Source: Streptomyces sp. ISL-87 (lineage in GTDB: Bacteria > Actinomycetota > Actinomycetes > Streptomycetales > Streptomycetaceae). From it: DNA of 64,000 nucleotides. Every line of letters begins with the position of its first letter. Within the stretch, counting starts at the first letter, position 1. The notes under the pieces are model-generated. The model had not been told where the DNA came from. It made no database searches and worked only from the letters and a program-made list of their open reading frames with translations. The translations under genes and the position numbers were made by a program. Positions 7,383-16,149 of the stretch are shown here, in pieces. The stretch is taken from contig NZ_JAGGOY010000043.1 in the NCBI RefSeq assembly GCF_018614095.1, positions 127,246-191,245 on the forward strand. The letters run 5' to 3'.

Positions 7383-8654
7383 ATGACTGAAACAGTGACG
7401 GGGCCGGAGCAGACCGACGGCGCTCCGGCCGCGCCCTCGCGGCGATCGGTGCTCGGCTGGGGCGGGGCCGGGCTCGCGCTCGGCGCCGCCGCGGCGGGCG
7501 GGGCGGTCGCGGCCTTCGACTCGGCCTCGGACGCGGTGCCGGCGGCGGCGGCCGGGGCGGCCGTGCCGTTCCACGGCGAGCACCAGGCCGGTATCGCGAG
7601 CGCGGTCCAGGACCGGCTGCACTTCGCGGCCTTCGACGTGAAGACCAAGGACCGCGAAGAGCTGATCAAGCTCCTCAAGGACTGGACCGAGGCGGCCCGG
7701 CTGATGACGGCCGGCCAGCCGGTCGGCGAGGGCGGCTACGGCGGCCTGCCGGATGCTCCGCCGGACGACACGGGCGAGGCTCTGGGCCTGAAGGCCTCCC
7801 GGCTCACCCTGACCATCGGGTTCGGCCCGGGCCTGTTCGCCAAGGACCGTTTCGGGCTGGAGGGCAAGCGCCCGGACGCCCTGGTGGACCTGGAGCTGTT
7901 CCCCGGCGACAACCTGGACCCGGCGCGCAGCGGCGGCGACCTCTGCGTGCAGGCCTGCGCGGACGACCCGCAGGTCGCGGTGCACGCGATCCGCCAGCTC
8001 GCCCGGATCGGCTTCGGCAAGACCGCGGTGCGCTGGTCGCAGCTCGGCTTCGGCAAGACCTCGTCGACCACCCCGGACGAGCAGACCCCGCGCAACATGA
8101 TGGGCTTCAAGGACGGCACCCGGAACATCTCGGGCACCGACAAGGCGGCCCTGGACAAGCACGTGTGGGTCGGCGCCTCCGACGGCAGCGACTGGATGAC
8201 CGGCGGCTCGTACCTGGTCGCCCGGCGCATCCGGATGCACATCGAGACCTGGGACCGGACCCCCCTCGGGGAGCAGGAAGACATCATCGGCCGCGACAAG
8301 GGCGAGGGTGCTCCCGCGGGCAAGTCCAAGGAGCGCGACGAGCCGTTCCTGAAGGCGATGAAGCCCGAGGCGCACGTCCGCCTCGCGCACCCGGACACCA
8401 ACAGCGGCGCGACGATCCTGCGCCGCGGCTACTCCTTCACGGACGGTACGGACGGACTGGGCCGGCTCGACGCGGGCCTGTTCTTCCTGGCCTACCAGCG
8501 GGACGTACGCAAGGGCTTCATCCCGATCCAGCGCAACCTGGCCAAGAACGACGTACTCAACGAATACATCCAGCACGTGGGTTCGGCCGTCTTCGCCGTC
8601 CCGCCGGGCGTCCGCGACAAGGACGACTGGTGGGGCCGGACGCTGTTCGCGTAG
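7383..8654 (+). CDS. efeB: Tat-exported deferrochelatase/Dyp-type heme peroxidase EfeB
   Basis: A 423-residue protein with a twin-arginine signal (SRRSVLGW, Arg20-Arg21, then an Ala/Gly-rich hydrophobic core). The mature part is a Dyp-type peroxidase: the GxxDG motif is MGFKDGTRN with catalytic Asp244, and the proximal heme His is probably in VRLAHPDTN. Exported folded, it oxidises Fe2+ or acts on heme for the EfeUOB ferrous transporter. It lies between efeO and efeU, start ATG with AGGCGGGAG upstream. Confidence 0.95.
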   Translation: MTETVTGPEQTDGAPAAPSRRSVLGWGGAGLALGAAAAGGAVAAFDSASDAVPAAAAGAAVPFHGEHQAGIASAVQDRLHFAAFDVKTKDREELIKLLKDWTEAARLMTAGQPVGEGGYGGLPDAPPDDTGEALGLKASRLTLTIGFGPGLFAKDRFGLEGKRPDALVDLELFPGDNLDPARSGGDLCVQACADDPQVAVHAIRQLARIGFGKTAVRWSQLGFGKTSSTTPDEQTPRNMMGFKDGTRNISGTDKAALDKHVWVGASDGSDWMTGGSYLVARRIRMHIETWDRTPLGEQEDIIGRDKGEGAPAGKSKERDEPFLKAMKPEAHVRLAHPDTNSGATILRRGYSFTDGTDGLGRLDAGLFFLAYQRDVRKGFIPIQRNLAKNDVLNEYIQHVGSAVFAVPPGVRDKDDWWGRTLFA

Positions 8655-8666
8655 GAGGGGAACAAC

Positions 8667-9512
8667 GTGTTCAGCAACTATCTGATCGGTCTGCGCGAGG
8701 GGCTGGAGGCCAGCCTGGTCGTCTGCATCCTGGTCGCCTACCTGGTCAAGACCGGGCACAAGGACAAGCTGGCTCCGCTGTGGGCCGGCGTGGGCCTGGC
8801 GGCGGCGCTGAGCCTGGGCTTCGGCGCGGCGCTCGAATTCGGCACCCAGGAGCTGACGTTCAAGGCTCAGGAGGCGATCGGCGGTTCCCTGTCGGTCATC
8901 GCCGTGGGTCTGGTGACCTGGATGGTGTTCTGGATGAAGCGCACCGCGCGGCATCTGAAGACCGAGCTGCACGGGAAGCTGGACGCGGCGCTCGCGATGG
9001 GCACCGGCGCGCTGGTCACCACGGCTTTCCTGGCCGTCGGCCGGGAGGGCCTGGAAACCTCGCTGTTCGTGTGGCGCTCGGTGAAGGCCGCCGGTGACGG
9101 TGCGGGCCCGCTGACCGGGGTGCTGCTGGGCATCGCGTCGTCGATCCTGCTGGGCTGGCTGTTCTACCGCGGCGCCGTGCGGATCAACCTGGCCAAGTTC
9201 TTCACCTGGACCGGCGGCATGCTGGTCGTGGTCGCCGCGGGCGTGCTCGCGTACGGCATCCACGACCTCCAGGAGGCCGATTTCCTGCCCGGGCTGGCGA
9301 CCAAGGCCTTCGACATCAGCACCACGATCCCGCCGGACAGCTGGTACGGAACCCTGCTGAAGGGGACGTTCAACTTCCAGCCGGATCCGACGGTGCTCCA
9401 GCTCGCGGTCTGGGCGCTGTACCTGATCCCGGTGCTGGCGCTGTTCCTCGCGCCGCTGGGCGCGGGCCGACCGTCGCAGCCGGAGCCCAAGCCGGAGCCC
9501 AGCCGCTCCTGA
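8667..9512 (+). CDS. efeU: High-affinity iron permease EfeU (FTR1 family)
   Basis: A 281-residue polytopic membrane protein. It has the two REGLE iron-translocation motifs of FTR1 permeases: LREGLEASLVV near residue 10 and VGREGLETSLFV near residue 127, each in a transmembrane helix. About seven helices are evident. The GTG start at 8667 has GGAGGGG upstream and follows efeB by 12 bases. The cytosolic tail is short and Pro-rich. Completes the EfeUOB system; regulated with it by the upstream iron boxes. Confidence 0.95.
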   Translation: MFSNYLIGLREGLEASLVVCILVAYLVKTGHKDKLAPLWAGVGLAAALSLGFGAALEFGTQELTFKAQEAIGGSLSVIAVGLVTWMVFWMKRTARHLKTELHGKLDAALAMGTGALVTTAFLAVGREGLETSLFVWRSVKAAGDGAGPLTGVLLGIASSILLGWLFYRGAVRINLAKFFTWTGGMLVVVAAGVLAYGIHDLQEADFLPGLATKAFDISTTIPPDSWYGTLLKGTFNFQPDPTVLQLAVWALYLIPVLALFLAPLGAGRPSQPEPKPEPSRS

Positions 9513-9536
9513 TCACGCGCCCGATCACCCTTCTGA

Positions 9537-10055
9537 TCACCAGAGGCGGTCGATCAGCCCCGGGTAGAGCGGGACACGCACGCCGGTGAAGGCCGCACGG
9601 ACCTCGTCCGTGCGGCCTTCGTCGTGCAGGAAGAACGCCGCGAGCACCGCCTTGTCGAAGCCCGGCTCGTCCGTGGCCAGGGGCTCGGCCGGTGTGCCGC
9701 CGAGCAGGACCGTGCCGGGCAGGATCTCGAAGCCGGCCGCCTCGTAGAAGGGGGCCAGCTCCCGGTCGCAGCTGAACAGCGCCAGGTCCACCGCCGGGTC
9801 GGCGGCCAGCTCGGCGCGGGCCGCCGCCACCAGCCGGGCGCCGAGGCCCCGGCCGCGCAGTTCCGGAAGGGTGACCACACCGCTGAGCCCGGCCGCACGG
9901 TACGTCCGGCCCGCCAGCGGGATCTCCTTGTACAGCAGCGCCAGCGAGGCGGACACCGCCCCGGCCTCGTCCACCAGCACCATCGCCCGGGGTGCCAGCG
10001 CCGGGTCGTGTCCCGCGCAGGCGCCGGGCCAGGCCCGCGCCTCCAGGTCCGCCAC
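9537..10055 (-). CDS. GNAT family N-acetyltransferase
   Basis: A 172-residue GNAT protein. The acetyl-CoA-binding motif A is VTLPELRGRGLGARLVAAA (R-G-x-G-x-G/A pattern), followed by ALFSCDRELAPFYEAAGFEI, the usual motif B. The substrate cannot be read from sequence. GTG 10055 is the first start in the frame, but plausible protein sequence (ALPTGLALQ) continues upstream toward a CTG that overlaps the stop of the preceding gene, so the N-terminus is uncertain. Probably cotranscribed with the PhzF gene upstream. Confidence 0.75.
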   Translation of the reverse strand: MADLEARAWPGACAGHDPALAPRAMVLVDEAGAVSASLALLYKEIPLAGRTYRAAGLSGVVTLPELRGRGLGARLVAAARAELAADPAVDLALFSCDRELAPFYEAAGFEILPGTVLLGGTPAEPLATDEPGFDKAVLAAFFLHDEGRTDEVRAAFTGVRVPLYPGLIDRLW

Positions 10056-10102
10056 CTGGAGTGCGAGCCCGGTCGGCAGCGCCTCGTACGTCTGAGTCCG
10101 CC

Positions 10103-10966
10103 TCAGGGGATCCGTACTCCCGCGCCGCCCACCCGGACCCGCCGATCGCCGGCCCGCAGCTCCACGGTCAGGACTCCGGGGCGGCCCATGTCCTCGCCCT
10201 GGTGGAGGGTCAGGACCGATTCCGCCGGGGCCAGGCCGAGTTCCCGGGCGTACGCGCCGAAGGCCGCCGCGGCCGCTCCGGTGGCGGGGTCCTCGACCAC
10301 GCCGCCGACCGGGAAGGGGTCCCGTACGTGGAACAGCGCCGGGCCCGCCCGGTGCACCAGCTGGACCGTGGTCAGGTCCAGGCGCCGCATCAGCGCCTCC
10401 AGCCGGGCGAAGTCGTACGCGAGGTCCGCGAGCCGGGCCCGGGTGGCGGCGCCGAGCACCAGGTGGCGGGCTCCGGCATAGGCGATCCGGGGCGGCAGGG
10501 CCGGGTCCAGGTCGCCCGCCGGCCAGTCCAGCGCGGCCAGTGCCTCCGCCAGGTCCTGCGGGGATATCGCCTCGACGTGCGGCTCCACGCTGGTCAGTGT
10601 GGCCCGCAGCCCCTCGCCGTCCAGCGCGGTCACCGACACCGGGACCGTTCCGGCCCGGGTGGCGAAGACCAGCTCGCCGGGGCCGATCCGCTCCGCCAGC
10701 GCCACCGCGGTGGCCACGGTCGCGTGCCCGCAGAACGGAACCTCCGCCTTCGGGCTGAAGTAGCGCATCGTGAAAGCCCGTCCGGGCTCCCCGGCCAGGC
10801 CCTGCGGCGGCGGGGTCAGGAAGGCCGTCTCGCTGTAGCCCAGCTCGGCGGCGATGCCCAGCATCGCCGCGTCGTCCAGCGCGGACGCGTCGAGCACGAC
10901 ACCGGCGGGGTTGCCGCCCTCGGGGTCGGCGGAGAAGGCGGTGTAGCGCAGTACCTCAGTAGTCAT
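10103..10966 (-). CDS. PhzF family phenazine-biosynthesis-like isomerase
   Basis: A 287-residue protein of normal PhzF length. Family landmarks: YTAFSADPEGGNPAGVVLDA, LGYSETAFL (catalytic Glu), FCGHATVATAVAL and EDPATGAAAAAFGAY. It should be a homodimeric cytoplasmic isomerase with two pseudo-symmetric lobes. No phenazine genes are nearby, so a role in amino-acid or antibiotic-like substrate isomerisation is only a guess. It lies 52 bases downstream of the SDR gene on the same strand. Confidence 0.82.
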   Translation of the reverse strand: MTTEVLRYTAFSADPEGGNPAGVVLDASALDDAAMLGIAAELGYSETAFLTPPPQGLAGEPGRAFTMRYFSPKAEVPFCGHATVATAVALAERIGPGELVFATRAGTVPVSVTALDGEGLRATLTSVEPHVEAISPQDLAEALAALDWPAGDLDPALPPRIAYAGARHLVLGAATRARLADLAYDFARLEALMRRLDLTTVQLVHRAGPALFHVRDPFPVGGVVEDPATGAAAAAFGAYARELGLAPAESVLTLHQGEDMGRPGVLTVELRAGDRRVRVGGAGVRIP

Positions 10967-11018
10967 GATCGCCTCAACTTCGGCCCCACGCCGGGTATTC
11001 CCGGGGGCGCGAAGCTCA

Positions 11019-11780
11019 TCAGCCCCGTCCGATGTACGGCATCGCGGTCGCCATCACGGTGGCGAACTGCACGTTCGCCTCCAGCGGCAGCTCCGCCATG
11101 TGCAGCACCGTCCGTGCCACGTCGGCCGCGTCCATCACCGGCTCCACCGCCAGCTGCCCGTTGGCCTGGAGGATGCCGGTCTGCATCCGCTCGGTCATCT
11201 CGGTCGCCGCGTTGCCGATGTCGATCTGCCCGCACGCGATCCGGTACGGCCGGCCGTCCAGCGACAGGGACTTCGTCAGGCCGGTCATCGCGTGCTTGGT
11301 CGCGGTGTAGGCGATCGAGTTCGGCCGCGGCACGTGGGCCGAGATCGAGCCGTTGTTGATGATGCGGCCGCCCTGCGGGTCCTGGGCCTTCATCATCCGG
11401 AAGGCCGCCTGCGCGCAGAGGAACGCCCCGGTCAGGTTGACGTCCACCACCGAGCGCCAGGCCTCGTAGGTGATGTCCTCCAGCGCGACGCCGCCCGGCC
11501 CGAAGGTGGCGGCGTTGTTGAAGAGCAGGTCGAGCCGCCCGTACCGCTCGTCCACCGCCGCGAACAGTGCGGCCACGTCGTCCGGACTGCTCACGTCCGC
11601 CCGTACGCACAGCACGTCCGCGCCGTCCCCGGCCGCCTTGGCGGTCTCCTCCAACGGTTCGGTCCGGCGGCCCGCGACGGCCACCGCCCAGCCGGCCGCG
11701 GCCAGGGTCAGGGCCACGGAGCGGCCGATCCCGGAGCCGGCCCCGGTCACCACGGCGATCTTCTTCCCACTTGCGCTCAT
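11019..11780 (-). CDS. SDR family oxidoreductase
   Basis: A 253-residue classical short-chain dehydrogenase: NAD(P) motif VTGAGSGIG near the N-terminus, LLFNNAA (NNAG variant), active-site Ser in INNGSIS and YTATKHA (YxxxK). RT after AVAGR suggests NADPH preference. An ATG at 11780 puts the cofactor motif at residue 11; the longer open frame to 11921 lacks homology. It is divergent from the Bcr/CflA transporter, so the two may share a control region. Substrate unknown. Confidence 0.85.
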   Translation of the reverse strand: MSASGKKIAVVTGAGSGIGRSVALTLAAAGWAVAVAGRRTEPLEETAKAAGDGADVLCVRADVSSPDDVAALFAAVDERYGRLDLLFNNAATFGPGGVALEDITYEAWRSVVDVNLTGAFLCAQAAFRMMKAQDPQGGRIINNGSISAHVPRPNSIAYTATKHAMTGLTKSLSLDGRPYRIACGQIDIGNAATEMTERMQTGILQANGQLAVEPVMDAADVARTVLHMAELPLEANVQFATVMATAMPYIGRG

Positions 11781-11863
11781 GGGGCCGCAGAGTACGTCAC
11801 ACCGCGCTTGCACCCCCGGACGTTCCGATTGCTGAGAGCATGGGTCGCTCAGGGGGCGAAAAG

Positions 11864-13192
11864 ATGACGACGAGAGTGGAGTTCCGCATGTCGGAGAGAG
11901 CCCCCGCGCCGGCCGGATCACCCGAGCCGACGCCCGAGACCCCCTCTGCCGCCGGATCCACCGCCTCCGTCACGACGGCCCGCCGCACCGGACTGCTCGT
12001 CACCTTCATACTCGGCGGGCTCAGCGCGCTCCCCCCGCTGTCCATGGACATGTACCTGCCGGCCCTGCCGCAGGTCACCACCTCCCTGCACAGCCCGGCC
12101 GCCACCGTCCAGCTCACCCTCACCGCCTGCCTGGCCGGCATGGCGCTGGGCCAGCTGGTCATCGGCCCCATGAGCGACAAGTGGGGCCGCCGCCGGCCGC
12201 TGCTCATCGGCATGGTCGTCTACGTGCTCGCCACCGCGATCTGCGCCCTGGCCCCGACCGCCGAGCTGCTGATCGCCTTCCGGCTGCTCCAGGGCCTGGC
12301 CGGCGCGGCCGCGATCGTCATCGCCCGGGCCGTGGTCCGGGACCTCTACGACGGTGTGGAGATGGCCCGCTTCTTCTCCACCCTGATGCTCATCTCCGGG
12401 GCCGCCCCGATCGTCGCCCCGCTCATCGGCGGCCAGGTGCTCCGCGTCTCCGACTGGCGTGGGGTCTTCGTCATACTCACCGCCATCGGCATCGGGCTCA
12501 CGCTGGTGGTGTGGCGCCGTCTCGGGGAGACCCTGCCGCCGGAGCGCCGGCAGACCGGAGGCGTGGGCGCCGCGCTGCGGACCATGGGCGTGCTGGTCGG
12601 CGACCGGGTCTTCTCCGGGTACATGCTGGCCGGCGGTTTCGCCTTCGCGGTGCTGTTCTCGTACATCTCCGCCTCCCCGTTCGTGGTGCAGGAGATCTAC
12701 GGGGCTTCGCCCCAGGCGTTCAGCCTGCTGTTCGGCCTCAACTCCGTCGGCCTGATAATCGCGGGCCAGATCAACGGCAAGCTGCTGGTCGGCCGGGTCA
12801 GCCTGGACAAGACGCTGGGCTGCGCGCTCGCGGTCATCACGGCCGCCTCGGTGTCGCTGCTGCTGATGTCCACCGGAGTGTTCGGCGAGGTCGGGCTGGC
12901 CCCGATCGCCGCGGCGCTGTTCGTGCTGATGTCGGCCATGGGCATGGCGCTGCCGAACACCAACGCGCAGGCGCTGATGCGCACCCCGCACGCGGCCGGG
13001 TCGGCCTCGGCGCTGCTGGGCACCTCCTCCTTCCTGTTCGGGTCGATCGCCACGCCACTGGTCGGGATCGCGGGCGAGGGCACGGCGGTGCCGATGGCGG
13101 TCGTGCAGGTGGCCTGCTCGCTGCTGTCGGTGGGGTGCTTCCTCGGGTTGGGCCGGCCGTGGCAGAGGCAGGAGCAGGAGTCGGCGGCGTAG
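11864..13192 (+). CDS. Bcr/CflA family multidrug efflux MFS transporter
   Basis: A 442-residue 12-helix major facilitator protein. The family signature SMDMYLPALPQV ends helix 1, and GPMSDKWGRRRPLL is MFS motif A in the loop between helices 2 and 3. Bcr/CflA transporters export drugs such as bicyclomycin and chloramphenicol using the proton gradient. ATG 11864 (GGGGGCGA upstream) or ATG 11888 are both workable starts. The last gene before a tandem-repeat region. Confidence 0.88.
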   Translation: MTTRVEFRMSERAPAPAGSPEPTPETPSAAGSTASVTTARRTGLLVTFILGGLSALPPLSMDMYLPALPQVTTSLHSPAATVQLTLTACLAGMALGQLVIGPMSDKWGRRRPLLIGMVVYVLATAICALAPTAELLIAFRLLQGLAGAAAIVIARAVVRDLYDGVEMARFFSTLMLISGAAPIVAPLIGGQVLRVSDWRGVFVILTAIGIGLTLVVWRRLGETLPPERRQTGGVGAALRTMGVLVGDRVFSGYMLAGGFAFAVLFSYISASPFVVQEIYGASPQAFSLLFGLNSVGLIIAGQINGKLLVGRVSLDKTLGCALAVITAASVSLLLMSTGVFGEVGLAPIAAALFVLMSAMGMALPNTNAQALMRTPHAAGSASALLGTSSFLFGSIATPLVGIAGEGTAVPMAVVQVACSLLSVGCFLGLGRPWQRQEQESAA

Positions 13193-13193
13193 G

Positions 13194-13350
13194 CGCGGGC
13201 GGGGCGCGGGCGGGGCGCAGGCGTAGGCACAGGCGTGGGCGCGGGCGAGGCGCGGGCGCGGGCAGGGCGCAGGCGTAGGCACAGGCGTAGGCGAGGCGCA
13301 GGCGTAGGCACAGGTGCAGGCGTGGGCGTAGGCGCAGGCGCGGGCGTCCG
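13194..13350. repeat. Degenerate short tandem repeats (GGCGYAGGCRCAGGC type)
   Basis: About 155 bases built from 6-base variants GGCGCA, GGCGTA, GGCACA and GGCGGG in ordered runs; 'aggcgcaggcgtaggcacag' recurs. It lies between the transporter stop and the Rsm22 start, both on the plus strand. No spacers and no conserved hairpin, so it is a slippage-prone VNTR rather than CRISPR. The effect on readthrough is unknown. Confidence 0.8.
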
Positions 13351-13395
13351 GACCGTGCGGGCGGCCGGGCCTCCGCGGCGCCGTAAACTTCGCAG

Positions 13396-14397
13396 GTGAA
13401 CGCCTCCGTCCCCACCACCGCCGAAACCCTCCGGTCCGCGCTCGGCGGGCTGCTCGACGGGCTCCCGCCGAAGCAGGCCACGGCCGCCGTCGAGCGGCTG
13501 ATCGCCAACTACCGGGGCACCACCCCGACCAACGCGCCCGTGCTGCGCGACCGCTCCGACGTGGCGGCGTACGCGGCGTACCGGATGCCGGCCACCTTCG
13601 AGGCCGTACGGTCCGCCCTGGACGGACTGGCCGAGGCGGCTCCGCAGTGGACGCCGGGCTCGCACGTGGACGTGGGCGGCGGAACCGGGGCGGCGACCTG
13701 GGCGGTGGACGCCACCTGGGACGGGCCGCGCGAGACCGCAGTGCTCGACTGGGCGGAGCCGGCGCTCGCCCTGGGCAAGGAACTGGCGGCGCTCTCCTCC
13801 TCGGAGGTGCTGCGCGCGGCCGATTGGCGCAGGGCCGTCATCGGATCCGGGATCACCCTCCCCGAGGCGGACCTGGTGACCGTGTCGTACGTACTCGGCG
13901 AACTGACACCGCAGGCCCGCCGGGCCGTGGTCGCCGAGGCGGCACGCGCCGGGCAGGCGGTGGTGCTGATCGAGCCGGGCACGCCCGAGGGGTACCTCCG
14001 GATCCGCGAGGCCCGCGACCAGCTGATCGAGGCCGGGCTGCGGGTCGCCGCCCCCTGCCCGCACGACGGGACCTGCCCGATCGAGGTCGGGCAGGACTGG
14101 TGCCACTTCTCGGCGCGGGTCAGCCGGTCCTCCCTGCACCGGCAGATCAAGGGCGGCTCCCTCCCGTACGAGGACGAGAAGTTCAGCTACGTGGCCGCGA
14201 CCCGCTTCCCGACGGAGCCGGCCGCCTCCCGGATCACGCGTAGGCCGCAGATCCGGAAGGGGCTCGTCCTGCTGGACCTGTGCGGTCCGGAGGGCACGGG
14301 TCTGACCCGGGCCACCGTGACCAAGCGCCACGGTGACCTCTACAAGGCGGCGCGGGACGCCGAGTGGGGCCAGGAGTGGCCGCCGTCCGCGCCGTAG
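13396..14397 (+). CDS. Rsm22-family rRNA methyltransferase-like protein
   Basis: A 333-residue protein of the Rsm22/METTL17 family. The SAM-binding loop is HVDVGGGTGAATWAV near residues 93-107. The C-terminal hallmark is the Cys cluster CPHDGTCPI...WCHFSARV followed by SRSSLHRQIKGGSLPYEDEKFSYVA; mitochondrial members hold a metal/Fe-S site there and help assemble the small ribosomal subunit. The GTG start at 13396 is consistent with family length. It converges with the dimethylargininase, three bases apart. Confidence 0.85.
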   Translation: MNASVPTTAETLRSALGGLLDGLPPKQATAAVERLIANYRGTTPTNAPVLRDRSDVAAYAAYRMPATFEAVRSALDGLAEAAPQWTPGSHVDVGGGTGAATWAVDATWDGPRETAVLDWAEPALALGKELAALSSSEVLRAADWRRAVIGSGITLPEADLVTVSYVLGELTPQARRAVVAEAARAGQAVVLIEPGTPEGYLRIREARDQLIEAGLRVAAPCPHDGTCPIEVGQDWCHFSARVSRSSLHRQIKGGSLPYEDEKFSYVAATRFPTEPAASRITRRPQIRKGLVLLDLCGPEGTGLTRATVTKRHGDLYKAARDAEWGQEWPPSAP

Positions 14398-14400
14398 CGC

Positions 14401-15210
14401 CTACATCCGCAGCTCCTGGGTGCAGCACTTCACACTGCCGCCGCCCTTGAGCAGCTCTCCCAGGTCCATCGGCACCGGCTCGAAGCCCCGCTCCCGCAGG
14501 GGCGCGAGCAGCCCGGTCGCCGCCTGCGGGAGCAGGACGTGCCGGCCGTCCGAGACCGCGTTCAGCCCGAGCGCCGCCGCGTCCGGGCCCGTGGCGATCA
14601 GGGCGTCCGGGAACAGCCGCCCGAGCACGGCCTGGCTGCCCTGCGAGAAGGCCGGCGGGTAGTACATGACCTCGTCGCCGTCGAGGACGCAGAGCGCGGT
14701 GTCCAGGTGGTAGTAGCGCGGATCCACCAGTTCGAGGCCGATGACCGGGCGGCCGAAGAACTCCTGGGCCTCGTCGTGCGAGAGCGGGCTGGAGCGGAAG
14801 CCCCGGCCGGCCAGGATGTAGCTGGTGGTGACGGCGAAGTCGCCCTCGCCCTCGTTGACGTGCGACGGCTCGTGGATGTCCTGGAAGCCGTGCGCACGGA
14901 ACCAGTCGAGGTGGATCTCCGCCTCGGCGGCGCGTACCGGGTAGGCGAACCGGGCACCGAGGACCCGGCCGTCGACGACGAGGGCGCCGTTGGCCGCGAA
15001 GACCATGTCGGGCAGCGCGGGGTCCGGTACGAGGGTCTCGACGGTGTGGCCGAGGGCGCGGTAGCGGTCCCTCAGGTCTTCCCACTGGGCGTGTGCGAGG
15101 GGCAGGTCCACCGGTTTCGTGGGATCCATCCACGGGTTGATGGAGTACGTGACCTTGAAATGTGCGGGTGGGCACATCAGGTAGCGCCGGGGTGTGGCGT
15201 CTCTGCGCAA
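14401..15210 (-). CDS. ddaH: Dimethylargininase / amidinotransferase-fold hydrolase
   Basis: A 269-residue enzyme hydrolysing N-omega-methylated arginines to citrulline and methylamines. Landmarks: FAANGALVVDG, EGDFAVTTSYILAG (Glu/Asp), the catalytic His in YYHLDTALCVL and the nucleophilic Cys in GGGSVKCCTQELR at the C-terminus. The best start is a TTG at 15210, 8 bases after GAGGAG, giving MRRDATPRRYLMCPP; the open frame extends to 15261 but without a better site. Divergent from a TetR regulator that probably controls it. Confidence 0.87.
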   Translation of the reverse strand: MRRDATPRRYLMCPPAHFKVTYSINPWMDPTKPVDLPLAHAQWEDLRDRYRALGHTVETLVPDPALPDMVFAANGALVVDGRVLGARFAYPVRAAEAEIHLDWFRAHGFQDIHEPSHVNEGEGDFAVTTSYILAGRGFRSSPLSHDEAQEFFGRPVIGLELVDPRYYHLDTALCVLDGDEVMYYPPAFSQGSQAVLGRLFPDALIATGPDAAALGLNAVSDGRHVLLPQAATGLLAPLRERGFEPVPMDLGELLKGGGSVKCCTQELRM

Positions 15211-15311
15211 AGAAGGCTCCTCACGACTCGCGAAGATGTGGAGAGAATCGTCTCTCCTCAAGGGAGACCGCGCAGTGAACTGATTGGGTGGTTTACGGAA
15301 TGTCTGAAAGA

Positions 15312-15323
15312 CGAGACGTCTCG
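15312..15323. promoter_or_regulatory. Palindromic operator candidate for the divergent TetR/dimethylargininase pair
   Basis: CGAGACGTCTCG is a perfect 12-base palindrome 18 bases before the TetR start and about 100 bases before the hydrolase start. A second, weaker GTCTC...GAGAC inverted repeat lies at about 15249-15268. Both are in the only intergenic space of a divergent regulator/target pair, which is the usual place for TetR autoregulatory sites. Binding is inferred. Confidence 0.5.
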
Positions 15324-15341
15324 GGTTGGTAGCGTGACGGA

Positions 15342-15983
15342 ATGACCAGCAGGACTCCCAGCCCGAAGCCTTCCGCCGCGAAGCCGCCGGACGCCGGACG
15401 CCGCAGCGACCGCTCGCGGCGCGCCATCCTCGACGCGGCGCTCGCGCTGGTCGGCGAGGTCGGCTACAACAAGCTGACCATCGAGGCCATCGCCGCCCGC
15501 GCGGGTGTCGGCAAGCAGACGATCTACCGCTGGTGGCCGTCGAAGGCGGCGGTGCTGCTGGACGCCTCTCTCGGCCTCGCCGGGCACGCGGAGACGGACG
15601 GCGGGTGGACCGCCTTCCCCGACACGGGGGACCTCGCGGCCGACCTGAAGTCCGTACTGCGGGCGGCGGTGGACGAGTTCAACGACGCGAAGTACGAGGC
15701 CCCCGCGCGCGCCCTGACCGCCGCCGGGGCGATGGACCCCGAGCTCGGGGCGCGGTTCACCGAGCAGTTGCTGGAGCCCCAGCTCGCCCTGTACGAGGCA
15801 CGGTTGCGCGCGGCGCGGGAGGCGGGGCAGCTCGCGCAGGACGCGGATCTGCGACTGACGGTGGAGATGCTGCTCGGGCCGCTGACGTACCGCTGGCTGA
15901 TGCGGACGGCGCCGCTCACGCACGCGTTCACGGACGCGCTGGTGGACCGGGTGCTGGGCGGCGTGGGAAAAGTCACCGACTGA
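15342..15983 (+). CDS. TetR/AcrR family transcriptional regulator
   Basis: A 213-residue regulator. The N-terminal HTH is clear: RAILDAALALVGEVGYNKLTIEAIAARAGVGKQTIYRWWPSKAAVL at about residues 28-73. The C-terminal helical domain (TetR_C type, with MLLGPLTYRWLM) would bind an unknown ligand and dimerise. It is divergent from the dimethylargininase; this suggests local repression through the palindrome at 15312. Confidence 0.88.
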   Translation: MTSRTPSPKPSAAKPPDAGRRSDRSRRAILDAALALVGEVGYNKLTIEAIAARAGVGKQTIYRWWPSKAAVLLDASLGLAGHAETDGGWTAFPDTGDLAADLKSVLRAAVDEFNDAKYEAPARALTAAGAMDPELGARFTEQLLEPQLALYEARLRAAREAGQLAQDADLRLTVEMLLGPLTYRWLMRTAPLTHAFTDALVDRVLGGVGKVTD

Positions 15984-16149
15984 CAGATGGTCGATCACCG
16001 GCCGAGAACATATGGCCGGAATCTACCGTTATGGGGCGACTTCCGGCCGGTCATCCCCTGCCCCCCGGTTGAGGAGTGCGGTCATCCGGGGAGCAGGATG
16101 GTGGGAGCATGTGAGGGAACGCCGGGGTAACGGTGAGGTGAGGGGATAG

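Noticed and set aside
7242..9263. A 673-codon minus-strand frame over efeB/efeU
   Set aside because: It is antisense to recognised efe genes and reads as low-complexity His/Arg/Gln/Ala. GC shadow frame.
10103..10966. Part of a phenazine pathway
   Set aside because: PhzF-like proteins are widespread outside phenazine clusters and no phzA/B/D/E/G homologue is in the window.
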